From Oligoflexia bacterium (GTDB lineage: Bacteria > Bdellovibrionota > UBA1018): a stretch of DNA of 12,940 bases. The translations under genes and the position numbers were made by a program. The notes beneath the pieces were generated by a model, which had not been told where the DNA came from, did not search any database, and saw only the letters and a list, made by a program, of their open reading frames with translations. Of this stretch, positions 1-6,491 are shown one piece after another. The stretch lies in assembly GCA_025352185.1 (NCBI GenBank), contig JANXTV010000188.1:1-12940 (forward strand). Reading direction: 5' to 3'. Positions within the stretch are counted from its first letter, which is position 1, and every line of letters starts with the position of its first letter.

Positions 1-71
1 GGCGGCGGGCCTCGCGCACGAGATTCGAAATCCTCTCGGGGCGATAAAAGGCGCGGCCCAATATCTCCGAG
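1..71 (+). other. Displaced histidine-kinase H-box and fold-back junction
   Basis: The plus strand from position 2 reads AAGLAHEIRNPLGAIKGAAQ then YL (to about 67), a textbook HisKA phospho-acceptor motif with the reactive His encoded at 17-19. It is exactly the piece the minus-strand kinase needs after its residue 462 (LATLGD). At 61-71 the plus strand is ATATCTCCGAG, and its complement CTCGGAGATAT encodes the end of the minus-strand reading. The intact gene would carry GGAGATAT just before position 1 and ATATCTC after position 60, so these arms could pair around a 60-nt loop. The window begins at the first loop base. Segment identity is seen directly; the fold-back mechanism is inferred. 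Confidence 0.85.
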
Positions 72-1448
72 GGTGGCTAATCGTTCGACTTCACGCTCAC
101 GTTCAAAAACCGGAGATTTTTCGAGCAGCTCGGCCACGCGGTCGGCGAGGCGTTCAATTTCCCGCAGGATCGACCAGTTCGCACCGAAGGCGTCGGGTGG
201 AGTCGGTACATCGAGAACCGCAATGCCGAGCACCCGCCCATCCTTTTGGAACGGGAAAACAATATTTCCGCCGAGGCCATGGATGGCGTCACGCCAGGTA
301 ATCACCCGAGCCTTCGCCTCCCGGCCCGCCATCCGTTCGATTTCGTCATCCAGAATCTGGTCGAGCAGCACCTTGGGTTTTTCGAGGGCATCAAATATGG
401 GATGGTGCTTCGGGATTTCCCCGGGAGCGGAAAGTAATCGCGCCCCTTTCCCGGTGGAGCGTTCGCGCCGGAGAATTTTTGGGTCGGAGGACGGAATATA
501 GAAAGCGAGGCCCTGGGGAGAAAGAATCTTCGTCAGAAAGGTTTCGAAAATCGAGAGGGAATCCTTCGGATTTACGACGAGTGCGAGTTCCCGAAGTGAT
601 TTTTCGATTTCCATTTTCAGACCGAGGGACTGCCGGGTCACCAGGTGATCGACTCCGTACCGAACGATGCTGCGAATCGGTTCCAGCAGAGTCAGGAGAA
701 AGAAAGTAGTGATGAAAGAATTCAGAAAAAAGAGCGCGAATTCTTTAGCCCAGGCGGCGATTAAAGCGTAAATCCCCGCGAGCATAAACGAGATGACGAC
801 CATCACGAGGAAGCGGGCCATCAGGCTGCCGAGGTTAAGGAGACGCTGCTGGGTAATGGCGGCCGAAACGAGGAAGATAAATCCGGTGAGCGCGAGGTTT
901 CCGAAGATTGGGATGCCGATCCAGAGTCCCGGCACGTGGTCCATCGTCGGCGTGGCGAGCACGAGGAGCGTTCCGGCGTAAAGCATCCAGCGCCGCCGAA
1001 TGCCCACTACCGGATTTAACTCCCGGTCGAAAATCATGAGGATCAGAATCTGACCCACGATCAGAGTCGGGGTAAAAAAGATGATGTTCTTAATGAGGTC
1101 GTTTCGCTCGAGTCCGAGCAGAATCATGACGGTCATCAGTAAGCAGAGGAAGAGCGATCCCCAGAAGAGGAACCGACTCGAGAACCAGCGATCGATTCGC
1201 ATCATCGACTGGATAAAGAGGAGACTCGGCGGCACGAGCCACGCATTCAGACTTAAATGCCACCCGTACCATCCGTTCATTGGGAAAACGCTCGAGATGA
1301 AGAAGAAGAGCGCCCAAGCGGAGATCGCGAGGCAACCCGCAGCGTAGAGCAGGAAGAGCTTATTTCGGACGTTTCGCGCGAGGGTCGAGAAGCCGAGCGA
1401 GAACGCGGTCAGCGAAACGAGGAGTGAGGTTTGGGCCAGTGCGTCCAT
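1..1448 (-). CDS. Membrane sensor histidine kinase, N-terminal part (partial, disrupted at left end)
   Basis: Reading the minus strand from ATG 1448-1446 gives 462 codons without a stop down to position 63, and the frame stays open to the window edge. A purine-rich GGGGGAGA lies about 8 nt before the ATG. Residues 1-255 hold about eight hydrophobic segments (roughly 6-24, 31-53, 65-82, 93-113, 121-140, 154-168, 176-198, 211-254), like the multi-TM sensor region of Bdellovibrio and myxobacterial kinases. Residues 285-445 look like a GAF-type sensor domain (FPFQKDGRVLGIAVLDVP near 398-415). A charged linker follows (FEREREVERLATLGD, 448-462), the usual lead-in to a HisKA H-box. The H-box itself is missing on this strand: from residue 463 the reading is IGPRLLSPRED, unlike any kinase, while the expected H-box lies on the plus strand at 1-67. 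The signal sensed and the partner response regulator cannot be told. Confidence is high for the family and low for anything left of position 61. Confidence 0.85.
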   Translation of the reverse strand, partial: MDALAQTSLLVSLTAFSLGFSTLARNVRNKLFLLYAAGCLAISAWALFFFISSVFPMNGWYGWHLSLNAWLVPPSLLFIQSMMRIDRWFSSRFLFWGSLFLCLLMTVMILLGLERNDLIKNIIFFTPTLIVGQILILMIFDRELNPVVGIRRRWMLYAGTLLVLATPTMDHVPGLWIGIPIFGNLALTGFIFLVSAAITQQRLLNLGSLMARFLVMVVISFMLAGIYALIAAWAKEFALFFLNSFITTFFLLTLLEPIRSIVRYGVDHLVTRQSLGLKMEIEKSLRELALVVNPKDSLSIFETFLTKILSPQGLAFYIPSSDPKILRRERSTGKGARLLSAPGEIPKHHPIFDALEKPKVLLDQILDDEIERMAGREAKARVITWRDAIHGLGGNIVFPFQKDGRVLGIAVLDVPTPPDAFGANWSILREIERLADRVAELLEKSPVFEREREVERLATLGDIGPRLLSPREDFESRARGPP

Positions 1449-1571
1449 AGGGGTCTCCCCCACGTTTACCTGAATTCGCGATCGCTGTCAGTGTTCTGTC
1501 GAACGGGAAAACCAACCGAAAAGAGAGCGGAAACTTAAGCTCCGGGCCCGAATGGCCGAAGAACTTCTTGT

Positions 1572-1946
1572 ATGGGGTCGAAGCAAACTCAATTTAAGAC
1601 AGCTAGGCGCTACCGGATTAATCCGCTCGAGCTTGTGATCTTCCTCATGGTCACGGCTGGCTTTGGCTATTCGATCTTTCACCTCTTTCGCGACTCTGAC
1701 CAAATTCAATTCGCGACCCTCCAACCGATGCAGACCCAACCGACGCGTAAAGTTCCCGAGCGGTCGATCGCGAGCATTTCCGGGGCAGTGGACGGTGTAA
1801 CTCCCGCACCGCAGCGGATCCAAATTGAAGTGAACTGCGCTGAAAACCCAGGCTTTCAGTACGGCGACCAATCCTGCCCGACCCTCCCTACTTCCGGACG
1901 GGTCCTCGATAATTCTCCTCGCCATAATCCATCGCTCGTTCGCTAA
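1572..1946 (+). CDS. Small single-TM protein of unknown function
   Basis: I do not recognise this 124-residue protein. The N-terminus is basic (KQTQFKTARRYR, 4-15) and is followed by one hydrophobic helix (about 18-40, LELVIFLMVTAGFGYSIFHL), which predicts a short cytoplasmic N-tail and a membrane anchor. The rest is proline- and glutamine-rich and low in secondary-structure signals, with two cysteines (Cys89 and Cys102) that could form a disulfide outside the cytoplasm. Codon choice (CTC, TCG, CGN) matches the neighbouring genes. No clear Shine-Dalgarno precedes the ATG. It is divergent from the kinase gene and ends 16 nt before the end of the convergent lipoprotein gene. A longer reading on the opposite strand (2057-1488) overlaps it but looks like a shadow. 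Confidence 0.6.
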   Translation: MGSKQTQFKTARRYRINPLELVIFLMVTAGFGYSIFHLFRDSDQIQFATLQPMQTQPTRKVPERSIASISGAVDGVTPAPQRIQIEVNCAENPGFQYGDQSCPTLPTSGRVLDNSPRHNPSLVR

Positions 1947-1962
1947 CGGATTCGCGATAATC

Positions 1963-2526
1963 CTATTTCTTCCCTTTTCGAGCCTTTTTCTGCGGTAAAA
2001 CCGCAGCCGGTGCCCGTTCAACGGAATTCGGCGCAGCTTTCGCCGGCACGCACGCAATCGCGTTCACCTTCTCTAAATTTTCACCGATCCGCTCCAGCTG
2101 CTGATAGGCCTTCTGCCATTTCTTCTGCTCGAGAAACCCGTGGAGTGAAACGAGGGAGAGGCTAGCCTCACTTAAGTAAGGAATGGCCTTCTTCGAGTTC
2201 TTATCCCCTTGGAGGGTATCGCGAGCCCACTGGGCGCGTTTTAACGTCCGCTCCGTCCAGTCCATCCAGGAGGCGACGTCTTCCCCTTCCGGACTTATTT
2301 TCGCGGACTTCCCTTTACCGACGGAGGCGATCCGGCGACCGATCAGGCGGGAGTCGAGTTCGGATCGAAAGGAGGAGACTTCCCGGACGGAAGCGGGGAT
2401 TTCCTTACAAATCGAGTCTCGCGATGCCTCGCAACCCGTAAGGAGGCAGGCCCCGATCCCTAGAAAGAGGGTCGGGTTTGAAAATATTTTAAAATATTTT
2501 TCGAGCTGTTTCCTGACGTTCCGCAT
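1963..2526 (-). CDS. Predicted lipoprotein, possibly in the flagellar regulon
   Basis: This 187-residue protein has a basic N-terminus, a hydrophobic stretch (about 16-30) and the lipobox LLTGC with the lipidated Cys at 32, so it should be an outer- or inner-membrane lipoprotein. The mature part is mainly charged and helical (about 75-160, with W90, W93, W100, and W137). Two further cysteines are Cys40 and Cys159. It ends in a very basic tail (QKKARKGKK) that might bind peptidoglycan, nucleic acid or an acidic partner. No family was recognised. It is transcribed away from the flagellin gene, and a sigma-28-like element lies 41 nt upstream of its ATG, so co-regulation with motility is inferred. 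The Shine-Dalgarno is poor (GGGGATGG). Confidence 0.8.
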   Translation of the reverse strand: MRNVRKQLEKYFKIFSNPTLFLGIGACLLTGCEASRDSICKEIPASVREVSSFRSELDSRLIGRRIASVGKGKSAKISPEGEDVASWMDWTERTLKRAQWARDTLQGDKNSKKAIPYLSEASLSLVSLHGFLEQKKWQKAYQQLERIGENLEKVNAIACVPAKAAPNSVERAPAAVLPQKKARKGKK

Positions 2527-2566
2527 CCATCCCCAGGAGAAAAAAATGGTCTTTTCCCTAGGTATT

Positions 2567-2594
2567 TCATCGGCATAGAATACCGTATTCTTTA
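2567..2594 (-). promoter_or_regulatory. Sigma-28 (FliA)-like promoter for the minus-strand lipoprotein
   Basis: On the minus strand TAAAG (2594-2590) and GCCGATGA (2574-2567) are 15 nt apart. The FliA consensus is TAAA-N15-GCCGATAA; here the -10 box matches 7 of 8 and the spacer counted from TAAA is 16, one longer than usual. It sits 41 nt upstream of the lipoprotein start. This is a pattern match only. Confidence 0.5.
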
Positions 2595-2605
2595 GCTCTG
2601 CTTTT

Positions 2606-2639
2606 TACCTGACTAACTAAATCAGGTATAAGTTCCTGA
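2606..2639. promoter_or_regulatory. Inverted repeat TACCTGA-N9-TCAGGTA with a third half-site
   Basis: A perfect 7-bp inverted repeat, TACCTGA (2606-2612) and TCAGGTA (2622-2628), is followed by another CCTGA (2635-2639). It lies between the two divergent sigma-28-like promoters, upstream of both -35 boxes. No T-run follows on either side, so it is not a terminator. Its position suits an operator shared by fliC and the lipoprotein gene. The regulator is unknown. Confidence 0.4.
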
Positions 2640-2657
2640 TATCTTTCACTTTTTTCT

Positions 2658-2684
2658 TAAAGGTAATTTCTGGGCCTCCGATGA
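2658..2684 (+). promoter_or_regulatory. Sigma-28 (FliA) promoter of fliC
   Basis: TAAA (2658-2661), a 15-nt spacer and TCCGATGA (2677-2684) match the FliA consensus TAAA-N15-GCCGATAA, with 6 of 8 in the -10 box and exact spacing. Flagellin genes are usually sigma-28 dependent, which supports the call. Transcription would begin near 2691, giving a leader of about 108 nt. Confidence 0.75.
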
Positions 2685-2732
2685 GTTCATTGAAATCGGC
2701 AGGGATTGCCGGTGGGCAAGAAGTAATAAACC

Positions 2733-2796
2733 CCACCCTTAGATGAGGGTGGATAGATCAAGGAGGAATGGCACGAAACTCGTTGGAGGATAACGA
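2733..2796 (+). promoter_or_regulatory. Structured, GGA-rich fliC leader (candidate CsrA-type control)
   Basis: Three elements precede the fliC ATG. First, a 7-bp hairpin, CCACCCT (2733-2739) with AGGGTGG (2746-2752), loop of 6. Second, a perfect AAGGAGG (2760-2766), about 33 nt too far upstream to serve fliC and only 1 nt from an ATG at 2768. Third, the true ribosome-binding site GGAGGA (2785-2790), 8 nt before ATG 2799. This last site sits in the 7-nt loop of a small hairpin, TCGTT (2780-2784) with AACGA (2792-2796). Five GGA triplets fall within 40 nt. GGA in a hairpin loop over the Shine-Dalgarno is the classic CsrA/RsmA target, and flagellin mRNA is a known CsrA target in Bacillus. The binding itself is inferred. 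Confidence 0.5.
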
Positions 2797-2798
2797 TC

Positions 2799-3632
2799 AT
2801 GTCTCTTCGGATTAATACAAACGTACAAGCGATTGCGGCTCAGCGAAACCTGAACCTCAATCATGATGCTCAAAACAAGTCGCTCGAAAAACTCGCTTCG
2901 GGATCCCGAATCGTCCGCGCTGCGGATGATGCCGCCGGACTCGCGATCAGCGAAAAGTTAAAAGCCCACATTCGTTCGATGCGCCAAGCGGAACGAAATG
3001 CGAACGACGGGATTTCCCTGGTTCAAGTCGCCGAAGGCGGAATGAACGAAACCGGAAATATCTTAACCCGTCTCCGGGAACTCTCGATCCAGTCCGCTTC
3101 GGACACCATCGGGGATACGGAACGCGGCTTCATCAATAAGGAAGTAAAAGGCTTAAAGGAAGAGATCGACCGGATCGCCCTTTCGACTGAATTTAACGGA
3201 CGAAAGCTTCTGGACGGAAATTCCGAAGCCCTCGATATCCAAGTCGGGATTAAAAATAACGACTTCGAAGATCGATTCAAATTTAACGCTAAAAATCTCA
3301 CGTCGACCCTGAAGGCGCTCAATTTAGAAGGCGTGGATAACGCGACTAAAGAAGGTTCCCAGATGAACCTCGAGATGCTCGATAAGGCCATCACGAAGAT
3401 CAACGAGAACCGCTCGGAACTCGGCGCTCTCCAAAACCGCCTCCAGTCGACGATTAATAACCTCGGCATCTACCGCGAAAACCTTTCCGCTGCGAATAGC
3501 CGCATCCGGGATACCGATATCGCGGAAGAAACGTCGGAACTCACGAAGAATAACATCCTGACCCAAGCGACGGTTTCCGTCCTCGGCCAGGCGAATAATA
3601 ACGCTCAGGTCGCCCTTAAACTCCTCGGATAA
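2799..3632 (+). CDS. fliC: Flagellin
   Basis: Flagellin is the filament subunit, exported unfolded through the flagellar type III apparatus and polymerised under the cap. The 277 residues show the conserved N-terminal D0/D1 helices (LRINTNVQAIAAQRNL at 3-18; LASGSRIVRAADDAAGLAIS at 32-51; VAEGGMNE; LRELSIQSASDT) and the matching C-terminal pair (about 195-277, with ELGALQNRLQSTINNL and the ending AQVALKLLG). Only about 45 residues separate the two conserved halves, so the variable D2/D3 domains are missing; compact flagellins of this size are common. The ATG has a good Shine-Dalgarno (GGAGGA). A sigma-28 promoter lies upstream and a strong hairpin terminator follows, so the gene is probably monocistronic. 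No other flagellar gene is in view. Dense, regular codon use fits high expression. Confidence 0.97.
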   Translation: MSLRINTNVQAIAAQRNLNLNHDAQNKSLEKLASGSRIVRAADDAAGLAISEKLKAHIRSMRQAERNANDGISLVQVAEGGMNETGNILTRLRELSIQSASDTIGDTERGFINKEVKGLKEEIDRIALSTEFNGRKLLDGNSEALDIQVGIKNNDFEDRFKFNAKNLTSTLKALNLEGVDNATKEGSQMNLEMLDKAITKINENRSELGALQNRLQSTINNLGIYRENLSAANSRIRDTDIAEETSELTKNNILTQATVSVLGQANNNAQVALKLLG

Positions 3633-3672
3633 TTCCGGGATTTAAATCGAACTGACCGAAGATACAGAATCA

Positions 3673-3745
3673 AAAAAGGGCTCTCTCCTCCGTTACGAAA
3701 TGCCTCAGCCAGGCTTTCAAGGAAAACGTGGAGAGGGTCCTTTTT
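3673..3745 (+). terminator. Rho-independent terminator of fliC
   Basis: A 16-bp stem pairs 3673-3688 (AAAAAGGGCTCTCTCC) with 3730-3745 (GGAGAGGGTCCTTTTT), needing only two G-U wobbles. It is followed by more Ts (to 3753). The 41-nt loop carries an inner hairpin, GCCT/AGGC (3702-3714). A-tract and T-tract flank the stem on both sides, so it could also act on the minus strand. It begins about 40 nt after the fliC stop. Confidence 0.85.
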
Positions 3746-3772
3746 CTTTTTTTATGATACGACCCTTCCCAC

Positions 3773-4504
3773 ATGCCGTCCCAGAAACCCGAAATCTCTC
3801 GTCTTCCCCTTTCCCATCCCGACTACCGCTACGGGAAAGCAAAAAACCCCTACTCCGCTAAACTGGGGGAGTTCCCGGGGATCGCGTACTCCGACCACGA
3901 AACCGAAACGCACGCCGGAAAGTGGCGCGAACGGTTTGACGTTCCCGGCGCGAAAACGAAGCGCCTCCACGTCGAAATCGGATGCAATACCGGACACGTC
4001 ACTCGGGCCTGGGCCGAGAAGAACCCGAAGGACCTCTACGTCGGAATCGATTGGAAATTTAAAATCATTTACCGAGGGGCCGAAAAGGTTTCCGAAAAGG
4101 GTCTAAAGAATCTGCTCTTTTTCCGGGGGAACGTGGAACGCATCCGGTTCATGTTCGGAGAGGGAGAAATCGATGCGCTCTACCTCTACTTTCCCGACCC
4201 GTGGCCGAAGAAAGCCCAGTGGAAAAATCGCTTTTTGAAGGAGTCGACTTTACGGGAAGCCGCCCGCGTCGTAAAAAAAGACGGACTCTTCCACGTTAAA
4301 ACCGACCACGACGGGTATTTTGAGTGGATGCGAGCCGCAATCGCGAAGACTACTGACGTCTGGGAAATCGAACGGGAAACCCTCGACCTTCACGAAGGAA
4401 ATGAGAAGGCGAAGGAACTCACCATTCCCGACGTCACCCTCTTTGAGAAATTATTCATTAAAGACGGAATTAAGATTAAGAGCGTGTGGCTCAAACGTAA
4501 GTAG
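3773..4504 (+). CDS. trmB: tRNA (guanine-N7-)-methyltransferase
   Basis: TrmB methylates N7 of G46 in the variable loop of tRNA using S-adenosylmethionine. The 243-residue protein shows the class I methyltransferase SAM loop VEIGCNTGH (67-75) and GIDW (91-94) at the end of strand 2. It also has the family signature LYLYFPDPWPKKAQW (136-150), with the catalytic Asp of PDPW (142), and the C-terminal motif VTLFEKLFIKDGIKI (221-235), which corresponds to the TrmB TxxE region. Length is usual for the family. No Shine-Dalgarno is visible ahead of the ATG, which lies just 20-30 nt after the flagellin terminator T-run. The gene may be leaderless or have a very short leader. Its stop codon falls inside the 4501-4666 palindrome. 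Confidence 0.95.
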   Translation: MPSQKPEISRLPLSHPDYRYGKAKNPYSAKLGEFPGIAYSDHETETHAGKWRERFDVPGAKTKRLHVEIGCNTGHVTRAWAEKNPKDLYVGIDWKFKIIYRGAEKVSEKGLKNLLFFRGNVERIRFMFGEGEIDALYLYFPDPWPKKAQWKNRFLKESTLREAARVVKKDGLFHVKTDHDGYFEWMRAAIAKTTDVWEIERETLDLHEGNEKAKELTIPDVTLFEKLFIKDGIKIKSVWLKRK

Positions 4505-4666
4505 GCAAAGCGCTCGCTACGACCGGGCTTCGCCCGACCGCAACGGCGAGAGCCGTAACTCCGTGCCACGCGAGCCAAGGCCCATTTCCCCTGAACTTCA
4601 GCGATTCAGTTACGGCTACTCATCCATTGCGGTCGGGAGAAGCCCGCCCATCCATGAATAGCCTAC
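4501..4666. repeat. 166-nt imperfect palindrome between trmB and gpx
   Basis: Three nested arm pairs are visible: GTAGGC (4501-4506) with GCCTAC (4661-4666); a 20-nt arm at 4524-4543 with 4627-4646 (19 of 20 complementary); and AGCCGTAACT (4551-4560) with AGTTACGGCT (4608-4617), extended by GAG/CTC across one bulged base. The apical loop is about 47 nt. The left long arm also contains its own hairpin CGGGC-TTC-GCCCG. Symmetry centred on one point suggests either a structured RNA or attenuator in the trmB-gpx transcript, or a MITE/REP-like mobile palindrome. No T-run follows, so it is not a simple terminator. No coding function is likely. Confidence 0.75.
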
Positions 4667-4725
4667 TCCCGTAAAAACACGGATTTTCGGTTGTGAATCG
4701 CCGCCGATCGGGCGACGTTTATTCC

Positions 4726-5361
4726 ATGAAAAACCTCACGTCCTTTTCCAAAACTTTTGCCTCGGCTCTCATTCTAACCGCAGGAGTCTTTATGACCATT
4801 CCATCAGCAAGCGCCGCGACCTCTCCCGAGAAAAAAACCGAAACGGCTACGGTCCCCGCTAAAAAATCGATTTATGAATTCGAAGTGAAACGCATTAACG
4901 GGAAGAAAGAATCCGAGCCCGTGAAACTTTCCGACTATAAAGGGAAAGTTCTCCTCGTTGTAAACACCGCGAGTGAATGCGGGTTTACTCCCCAATATAA
5001 AGGGCTTCAGGCAACTTACGATAAATTTAAAAAAGATGGATTTGAAATTCTCGGGTTTCCGTCGAACGACTACGGCGCGCAAGAACCGGGATCGAATGCC
5101 GAAATTAAAAACTTCTGCGAACGGAACTTTAAGGTTTCATTCCCTCTCTTCGAGAAGGCCCCCGTGAGTGGAAATAAAATTCAGCCCATTTACGCCTACC
5201 TCGTCGAGAATGCTCCGACCAAGGGCACCGTGGGCTGGAACTTTGAAAAATTCTTAATTGGGAAGGATGGAAAAATCGTAGGCAGATATAAGTCCTCGGT
5301 TACTCCGGAGAGCGAAGAGCTCACGAAAGCAATCGACGCGGCTTTGAAAGCTAAGATTTAG
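4726..5361 (+). CDS. gpx: Exported glutathione peroxidase family protein
   Basis: This family reduces hydrogen peroxide and organic hydroperoxides with glutathione or, in most bacterial two-Cys forms, thioredoxin. The start at ATG 4726 is preferred over an upstream in-frame GTG (4693) because it begins a clean signal peptide (MKNLTSFSKT..., hydrophobic 11-24, probable cleavage after SASA at 30). The mature domain has NTASECGFTPQY with peroxidatic Cys85, FPSNDYGAQEPGSN (111-124), a second Cys at 131 (IKNFC) in the resolving position of thioredoxin-dependent members, and GWNFEKFLIGKDGK with Trp171 and Asn172. The Gln of the usual NQFG tetrad motif is Asp115 here, a change also common in bacterial relatives. 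An extracytoplasmic location implies a periplasmic thiol donor. ctaA follows 24 nt downstream, probably in the same transcript. Confidence 0.93.
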   Translation: MKNLTSFSKTFASALILTAGVFMTIPSASAATSPEKKTETATVPAKKSIYEFEVKRINGKKESEPVKLSDYKGKVLLVVNTASECGFTPQYKGLQATYDKFKKDGFEILGFPSNDYGAQEPGSNAEIKNFCERNFKVSFPLFEKAPVSGNKIQPIYAYLVENAPTKGTVGWNFEKFLIGKDGKIVGRYKSSVTPESEELTKAIDAALKAKI

Positions 5362-5385
5362 TCCGTTCACAGGTACACCCCGAAA

Positions 5386-6456
5386 ATGAGTACGCCCCCC
5401 CGACCGACCACCCTCGAAAGTGATTCCCGCGCCGTTCAGCTTTGGCTATTCTCGATTTGCGCGATGATCACGACGATGGTTTCGATCGGGGGGATCACTC
5501 GCCTAACGGGGTCGGGACTTTCGATCACCGACTGGGCTCCCATCTTAGGAGTAGTCCCCCCACTCACCGACGAGGCTTGGCAGGCGGCCTTCGCAAAGTA
5601 TCAGGAAATCCCGCAGTACAAGCTCATCAATTCCGCCATCGGACTCGCTGACTTTAAATTTCTTTTTTTCTGGGAATGGTTTCACCGACTCGTCGGTCGG
5701 CTCGTCGGCATCGTCGTGCTCGTTCCCGGAATCCTCTTTTGGTTTCGCGGGAAGATATCGGCGCGCCTCGCCCGTCGGGTCCTCCTTGGATTTTTTCTCG
5801 GAGGCTTCCAGGGCGCGCTCGGTTGGTTCATGGTAAAGTCCGGACTTTCGGAACGAACGAGCGTCAGCCACTTTCGATTAGCCGCGCACCTTTCTCTGGC
5901 CCTCTTGATTCTCGCCTATTTCGTGTGGCTCGCGCGGTCGGTAGCGATCGGGAAAAACTTCCGAGTATCGGAGCCGGTCGCCTACTCATTTGTCCGGCCG
6001 AAATATCCCTTCCTCGTGGCACTCCTCGTCCTCCAGATCATTTACGGCGCGTTTGTCGCGGGGTTAAAAGCGGGAAAAGCGTTTAACACCTTTCCGCTCA
6101 TGGCGGGCTCGTTCGTCCCTTCGAACCTGCTCGAGTTTTCTCCCCTCTGGTTAAATGCATTTGAGAATCCGGCGACGGTCCAGTGGATCCACCGAACCTT
6201 CGCTTGGGCCGTATTCATCGCGACGATGGGCATTTGGATCACACTGGCGCGAAGGAAAACGTCCCGCGGTCCGATCCGGCGGTTTTCGACGGGTCTCGCC
6301 CACCTCGTTCTGATGCAGTTTATTCTGGGAGTCTTTACGCTCGTCTATGCGGTTCCGGTCACTCTCGGGGTTCTCCACCAACTCGGCGCCGCCCTGATCG
6401 TGATATTCCTCACGCTCCTCGGTCACGCCCTAAATAACGCCAAGCAGCAGACTTGA
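5386..6456 (+). CDS. ctaA: Heme A synthase (Cox15/CtaA)
   Basis: This integral membrane enzyme oxidises the C8 methyl group of heme O to a formyl group, giving heme A for aa3-type cytochrome oxidases. The 356 residues contain about eight TM helices and the Cox15-type motifs GGITRLTGSGLSITDW (35-50), EWFHRLVGRLVG (97-108), the loop SERTSVSHFRLAAHLSLAL (155-173), NTFPLMAG (234-241), WIHRTFAW (267-274) and LGVLHQLGAAL (327-337). Putative heme-ligand histidines are His100, His168 (or 162), His269 and His331. Length and motif order fit the proteobacterial/mitochondrial type rather than the shorter Bacillus CtaA. The cytochrome oxidase genes themselves are not in this window. The gene sits 24 nt after gpx without an evident Shine-Dalgarno, so coupling to gpx is possible. 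Confidence 0.95.
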   Translation: MSTPPRPTTLESDSRAVQLWLFSICAMITTMVSIGGITRLTGSGLSITDWAPILGVVPPLTDEAWQAAFAKYQEIPQYKLINSAIGLADFKFLFFWEWFHRLVGRLVGIVVLVPGILFWFRGKISARLARRVLLGFFLGGFQGALGWFMVKSGLSERTSVSHFRLAAHLSLALLILAYFVWLARSVAIGKNFRVSEPVAYSFVRPKYPFLVALLVLQIIYGAFVAGLKAGKAFNTFPLMAGSFVPSNLLEFSPLWLNAFENPATVQWIHRTFAWAVFIATMGIWITLARRKTSRGPIRRFSTGLAHLVLMQFILGVFTLVYAVPVTLGVLHQLGAALIVIFLTLLGHALNNAKQQT

Positions 6457-6491
6457 AAATCAGCCCCGGATCGGTCATCCTCTAGGAAATT

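Noticed and set aside
1488..2057. 189-residue minus-strand frame opposite the small TM protein
   Set aside because: It overlaps the lipoprotein gene in another frame, has no membrane or domain pattern and an Arg-rich composition typical of a shadow frame.
2733..2752. Hairpin before fliC as a terminator
   Set aside because: No T-run follows the stem, and it lies inside the fliC leader downstream of the sigma-28 promoter.
2768..2815. 15-codon frame overlapping the fliC start as a real gene
   Set aside because: The AAGGAGG is only 1 nt from its ATG, too close for normal initiation; kept only as part of the leader finding.
4501..4692. tRNA or riboswitch in the trmB-gpx gap
   Set aside because: No cloverleaf, no CCA end or T-loop consensus, and no riboswitch core recognised; the palindrome explains the structure.
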